A DNA stretch of 64,000 nucleotides, taken from NCBI GenBank assembly GCA_028023455.1, contig JAQFVV010006238.1, positions 1,557,478-1,621,477 on the forward strand, given 5' to 3'. A program made the translations under genes and the position numbers. Positions 59,911 through 64,000 of the stretch are shown piece by piece. This DNA comes from Epiperipatus broadwayi (taxonomy: Eukaryota > Onychophora > Udeonychophora > Euonychophora > Peripatidae). Position 1 is the first letter of the stretch. Each line of letters opens with the position of its first letter. Under the pieces are notes generated by a model. It ran no database searches. It saw only the letters and a program-made list of their open reading frames with translations, and was not told where the DNA came from.

Positions 59911-60121
59911 ATTGCTTACAATAACTCCCTTCATATATGCTTGAATGCAAATTTTTTTTTTTAATGACTCCTTTATTTGCCTGACAGTTTCAACTGACCT
60001 GCAGTCTTGATCAGAGCGATCTTAATCTCCTCTACCTTTTAAAATAACTGTCAGGAAAATAAAGAAATCGTTAAAAAAATTTTGCATTGAAGTGTATATG
60101 AGGGGAGTTATTGTAAGCAAT
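59911..60121. mobile_element. Hairpin element with 76-79-bp arms
   Basis: Left arm 59911-59989 (ATTGCTTACAATAACTCCC to CCTGACAGTT) pairs with right arm 60046-60121 (AACTGTCAGG to GGGAGTTATTGTAAGCAAT), with about 80 percent pairing. The loop of about 56 bp has TCAACTGACCTGCAGTCTTG and GATCAGAGCGATC. Non-coding. The loop core resembles 47068-47105 and, loosely, the loop of the 34802 family. Confidence 0.85.
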
Positions 60122-63100
60122 ATATATGAATATATGAAGAAATGCAAAGAAAGTAAAAGGAGAAAAATAAGAATATTACCTGAATGTTTTGAACATTAAT
60201 TATTAAATTTTGTATCTATTGCATTTAAAATGATAATATTTTGTAGGCACATCTCTGAATAGGAAACTGGTTCAATCATCAACATATCATAAATCTTGGG
60301 ACCAAGAAAAACAGTTAAAATTCAAAATACAACTTTGTAAGTTATATCAAGTTTTGATTATTTTTTGATGAAACCATCTATAGATTGTTTCAAAATCAAA
60401 TCTCAGATTTTTTATCCATCCATCTCTATAAAAATGGAAAACAAAGTTAATGTGAGTATACATGCTTGTTTAATGCAAAATTTTATTTTAAATTCATCAG
60501 CTTTTCACCCATCAATGATAGTATTTCATATTTTGATCAGTATATAAATTATTTTTTTTTGTTTTTCATTGAAAGGTCAATTACTCAGAAATCATTGCAC
60601 TTTTCTATTGACTGAACTGATAAATTGAATTTCAATTCAAAAATCTTTAATTATTGAATATGTTACTTTACCACGTGACTATAGCAAATCTGGTAGAACA
60701 GCATTTTTTTTTATCATATTTATCTTGCAGACAACCCAGATTATTCAAAATGCATTTGATGCTTTTAAACCACACCTGCACAGTTCTCATCTTTGACTGC
60801 AAGCAATATATTTAGAAATACTTTGTCATAGTTAATAATAATATTATTATTTCATTATAATTACTACATTTTATTTATTTATTTTATTTTTAAATCGTTT
60901 CTATAAATGCTGTCCATATGATTGTAAAAAAGGTATAATAGTTGAGAACCCAACAAATCATAATTTTTTAAAATTCACTGAAATTTCTCACCATGACTCA
61001 TTGTATTTTCTTTTCTTTTTTTATGATAACAAAAAGCTTTTTTAATTTGACTACAATGATTATTTTATTAAAATCTAAATGCCTATAGTAGGGTGAATAC
61101 TGTATCAAGCATAGGTGTATGTATTTTTGCATTATTATTTAATACATGACCAAAATATCATATAAATTTTGAATAATATACATTATTTAATATTAATATA
61201 TTTTTAGGCTTATATTTATTCAGCCCTTCAAAAACAAATCTAAAATGACTCTTATTAGCAAAGATTCTACTTTTGAAGTTTTAATTCACCAATTATGTAA
61301 TCTTTTTTGACATTGAGTTGAGATTTATCTACACAATCGCACAATGTTGACCTTTCATTACTAACTATCCATTATAGCTTTGTGGATATATTGTATGCAA
61401 ACATCATGTAACCGTGGTTTTCTGTGATTCAAATTGCAATGGATACATATAGTTTCTCAACCTATCATACTAGTGGGTTATCACAGCTTACATCAAAATG
61501 GACCAAATCTAATTATCTGGTACATCATATTTAATCAGTCCACACTATGCATTATATGTATATAGTTAGAATGCATACCTTCTTAAGAGTGACTTATCTT
61601 CATGGGTCCATATAAGCCTAAAAGTGCAATAGTTTAGAAGCTTGTAATTTTTATTTCCTTATACAGCTTTACATTTACTTTATTCTTTAGCCAGGCAGAG
61701 AATACTATATTACTCTTATTAAGTTATTAATAATATTGTCATTATCAGAGATCTTTTTTAATAAACACATGAACAGAGACATCAGTAACATAATCTGGTT
61801 TGAAAATGCATTTTGGCAATTTTAAAGTTTAATTGTTAAAATTAGTTTGAGTAGTGTCAGATTTTAAAGCAAATACATTTAATAAAACAGAATTGTTGTA
61901 GGTATAATTAAGGTAGGGAACTGCTTACACAAATATATAATTTGATTGTCAATGTCATGGAACCACATATTGACATGACATTTTATCAAGCTAATTTGCT
62001 AAAGAATTGCTTTGAGATGTATGTAAATTCTAGCTTGTTGATTAACTGGGTTCAAACTAGTAATGATCTTTAGGTTGTTGAATTAATCTATTGCAATTTT
62101 TAAATGAGCTCTATATTTTACTCAATCCTTGAAAATAACAATAAACTAATCTTAAAATTCCAGAATACCTAGGTCATATATGTATTTAAAAAGGAATGAA
62201 GAATAAGAGCATATGTTTGCTATGCTTATAATCTTGTTTTTAAATAGTATTGCAGTTGTGAAATTTTTTTCAAGTAGTTAAGATTTCTGAGTAAACTTAG
62301 AATTTTATTCAGATATTCCACCAAAAGCTATTCTAATTAGCCGTTCAATTATTAATCATTAAAATATTTTTTTGATAGAATATAGAACAAAGAAGACAAA
62401 TTATCAAATATCTCACTGAGTGATATTTGACCATTTTGTTGAGTTTTTTTCTAGTTTTCTGAGGTGAGTGGAGTAGTATTCGCCTTGCAGAGAGCTAGTT
62501 TAAGTTTGTTTTTCTAATATATAAAAATGTTAATTATTTTAATCATAATTTAATTTCAGCTTCCTTTATATTGGCTTAATATTATGTGACAGGCAGAGTC
62601 AATAATCGAAATTAAAAATAACTTTGCCTTTATATATATATTTAAATATATAAATATTAAATGATATTCCACTTAAACATATAATGTATTAATATTATTT
62701 ATTTATGTTCTGTAAATGTATTGAAATTTTTGGGTAATAGATAACAATGTTTGATAATAAAAAAATCAACTTGTTTCTGTTAATCAGACTTGATATTATT
62801 AGCTGCTCAGGAGGCCAAATGAGATCACATCAATACTGTAACTCACTTTCCATTTAAATATACCTACAATATTTTATTCGATTTTAAAATTTGAAAGTTA
62901 ATTTTAGTGATACCTTACTAAAATCTTTGTAACATCAGGTTTGATTGACTGAAGTACATTTTATGCAATAAATTTAGTTGATTTTTTTTTTTTCAAACAT
63001 TGCCATATATAACATTGTACGTTTCTATAAATTTCTATAAAAAATCAAAAATCAATAACATTCTCTAATTGAATTTGAATTTGATAGTTTAGAGAGCATA

Positions 63101-63570
63101 GTTTTAAATAAAACAGTAATTTATTTAGTCATAATTTGTCATAGTTTATGTTAATACAGTAACATTGCTTTATTTTTTATTGAAACCATGAATCTCCCAA
63201 TCAATAAACTAAAAGAAACTCCATATCTATCATATTTTTCTTTGATCATTTCCCAATTTGGGCAATATCCCAAAAATCAAATCTATTTATATACTATTCT
63301 ATTTTCATAACACTACAACTATTCATTCAGTAGCTTTAGCCCATCTTCATTGCTAACCAAAGCCTAAAAACTCACTTTCTCTATAATCATTTTTTCTCTA
63401 TGCCTGCTCCCTGCATTTTATTATTGAAACTATTTTTCTGTACCAATTTTTAGTGGTACAATGATAAAAAATCTTCACACCAAATTTATTCCATCTTTTC
63501 AAGAGGTAAAATGACATAAAATCTTTGTCCAATCTTTCAATATATTTTTCATTTAAATTGTTGCTTGTCT
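60122..63570. other. AT-rich non-coding stretch, nothing recognised
   Basis: Short chance frames only (60-62 codons). No palindrome or tandem structure was noted apart from TA and T tracts. Confidence 0.5.
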
Positions 63571-63624
63571 GAACTTGGAGAGACATTCATCCTGCAGTGG
63601 ATTGATAATGATTGATGATGATTA
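63571..63624 (+). mobile_element. RTE-type LINE 3'-end fragment
   Basis: GAACTTGGAGAGACATTCAT, CCTGCAGTGGATTGATAATG and the ATTGATGATGATT tail match the last 60 bases of the LINE at 5625-8330 (TTGGAGAGATTTTCATCCTA, CAATGGACTGATAATG, then the ATG repeats). It is an extreme 5' truncation, or its upstream part has decayed. Confidence 0.75.
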
Positions 63625-64000
63625 CCATCTATCTCTTTTGTAAAATTTTGATTATTTGTCTCCCCTTGAATAGCTCTATTTGAATTTGCATATTCACATC
63701 CAAGCATATCTTTCTGCTTCCTTTTAAATTCTTTCTAGAATATTCAATATCTTTATGCTAACATATAATACTTATAGATTAAGTCTGATACCTTAACCTT
63801 CCATTCATTTCTTCAATAGAATATGAAAACAATCATTTATCAATCTCATTTCCCAATCACTGAAGCAATTCTTTTGTTTGCTAAAAATGATTTTCTAGTA
63901 ATTATATATTTGCCTTTTTCATATTTATCTGCCCCCCCCCCCATTTTTTTTCTTTCAACAATTATTCATTATTTTTCAAATTTTCTTTACTAAATTTATT
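63625..64000. other. AT-rich non-coding stretch with an 11-C run
   Basis: Poly(C) of 11 at 63932-63942. Otherwise nothing was recognised. Confidence 0.5.

Overview
The window is AT-rich eukaryotic nuclear DNA (very low GC by eye), with no bacterial gene layout, no operons and no long open reading frame. I found no host exon, rRNA or functional tRNA gene that I can support. The repeats include tRNA-headed SINEs with an A-tail, decayed RTE-type and L1/Tx1-type LINEs, fold-back hairpin elements and long (AAT)n arrays. Together these suggest an invertebrate, most likely a mollusc and perhaps a cephalopod. That assignment is an inference from repeat style, not a species identification.

Layout: 1-3.8 kb is AT-rich sequence with two GC-richer islets. 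At 3.8-5.1 kb there is a hairpin element flanked by a 14-bp direct repeat, then an (AAT)n array. A decayed but nearly full RTE-type LINE spans 5.6-8.3 kb. At 8.8-9.35 kb lies an imperfect palindrome with a SINE nested in it. At 11-12.5 kb are scattered interspersed-repeat fragments. A minus-strand LINE fragment occupies 14.1-14.8 kb. At 16.5-17.6 kb there are a decayed hairpin copy, a SINE remnant and a 62-bp duplication. At 19.2-21.65 kb is the 5' two-thirds of an L1/Tx1-type LINE (zinc-knuckle ORF1, AP endonuclease, start of the reverse transcriptase). At 26.0 kb is a SINE with target-site duplication. A motif-dense segment at 27.7-28.06 kb could be a regulatory element. At 28.2-28.7 and 29.2-29.9 kb are local and tandem duplications. 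At 31.05-32.27 kb is a second RTE copy, interrupted. At 33.3-35.15 kb lies a cluster of inverted-repeat elements. At 37.0-37.43 kb are two tandem duplications. SINE and repeat remnants lie at 39-42.5 kb. At 48.3-49.54 kb are a hairpin element and a separate ~510-bp near-perfect palindrome with a 4-nt loop. At 53.6-55.5 kb are a diverged duplication and a fold-back end. At 57.4 kb is a minus-strand SINE. At 59.4 kb is an insertion with a 13-bp target-site duplication, and at 59.9-60.12 kb another hairpin. At 63.57 kb is a short RTE 3' end.

No set of genes works together here. The biology is that of successive transposon insertions in a gene desert or large intron. The observations most worth following are the abundance and variety of long perfect or near-perfect inverted repeats, the retroposon-like direct repeats flanking two hairpin elements, and a tandem unit whose stem-loop pairing is kept by paired substitutions.
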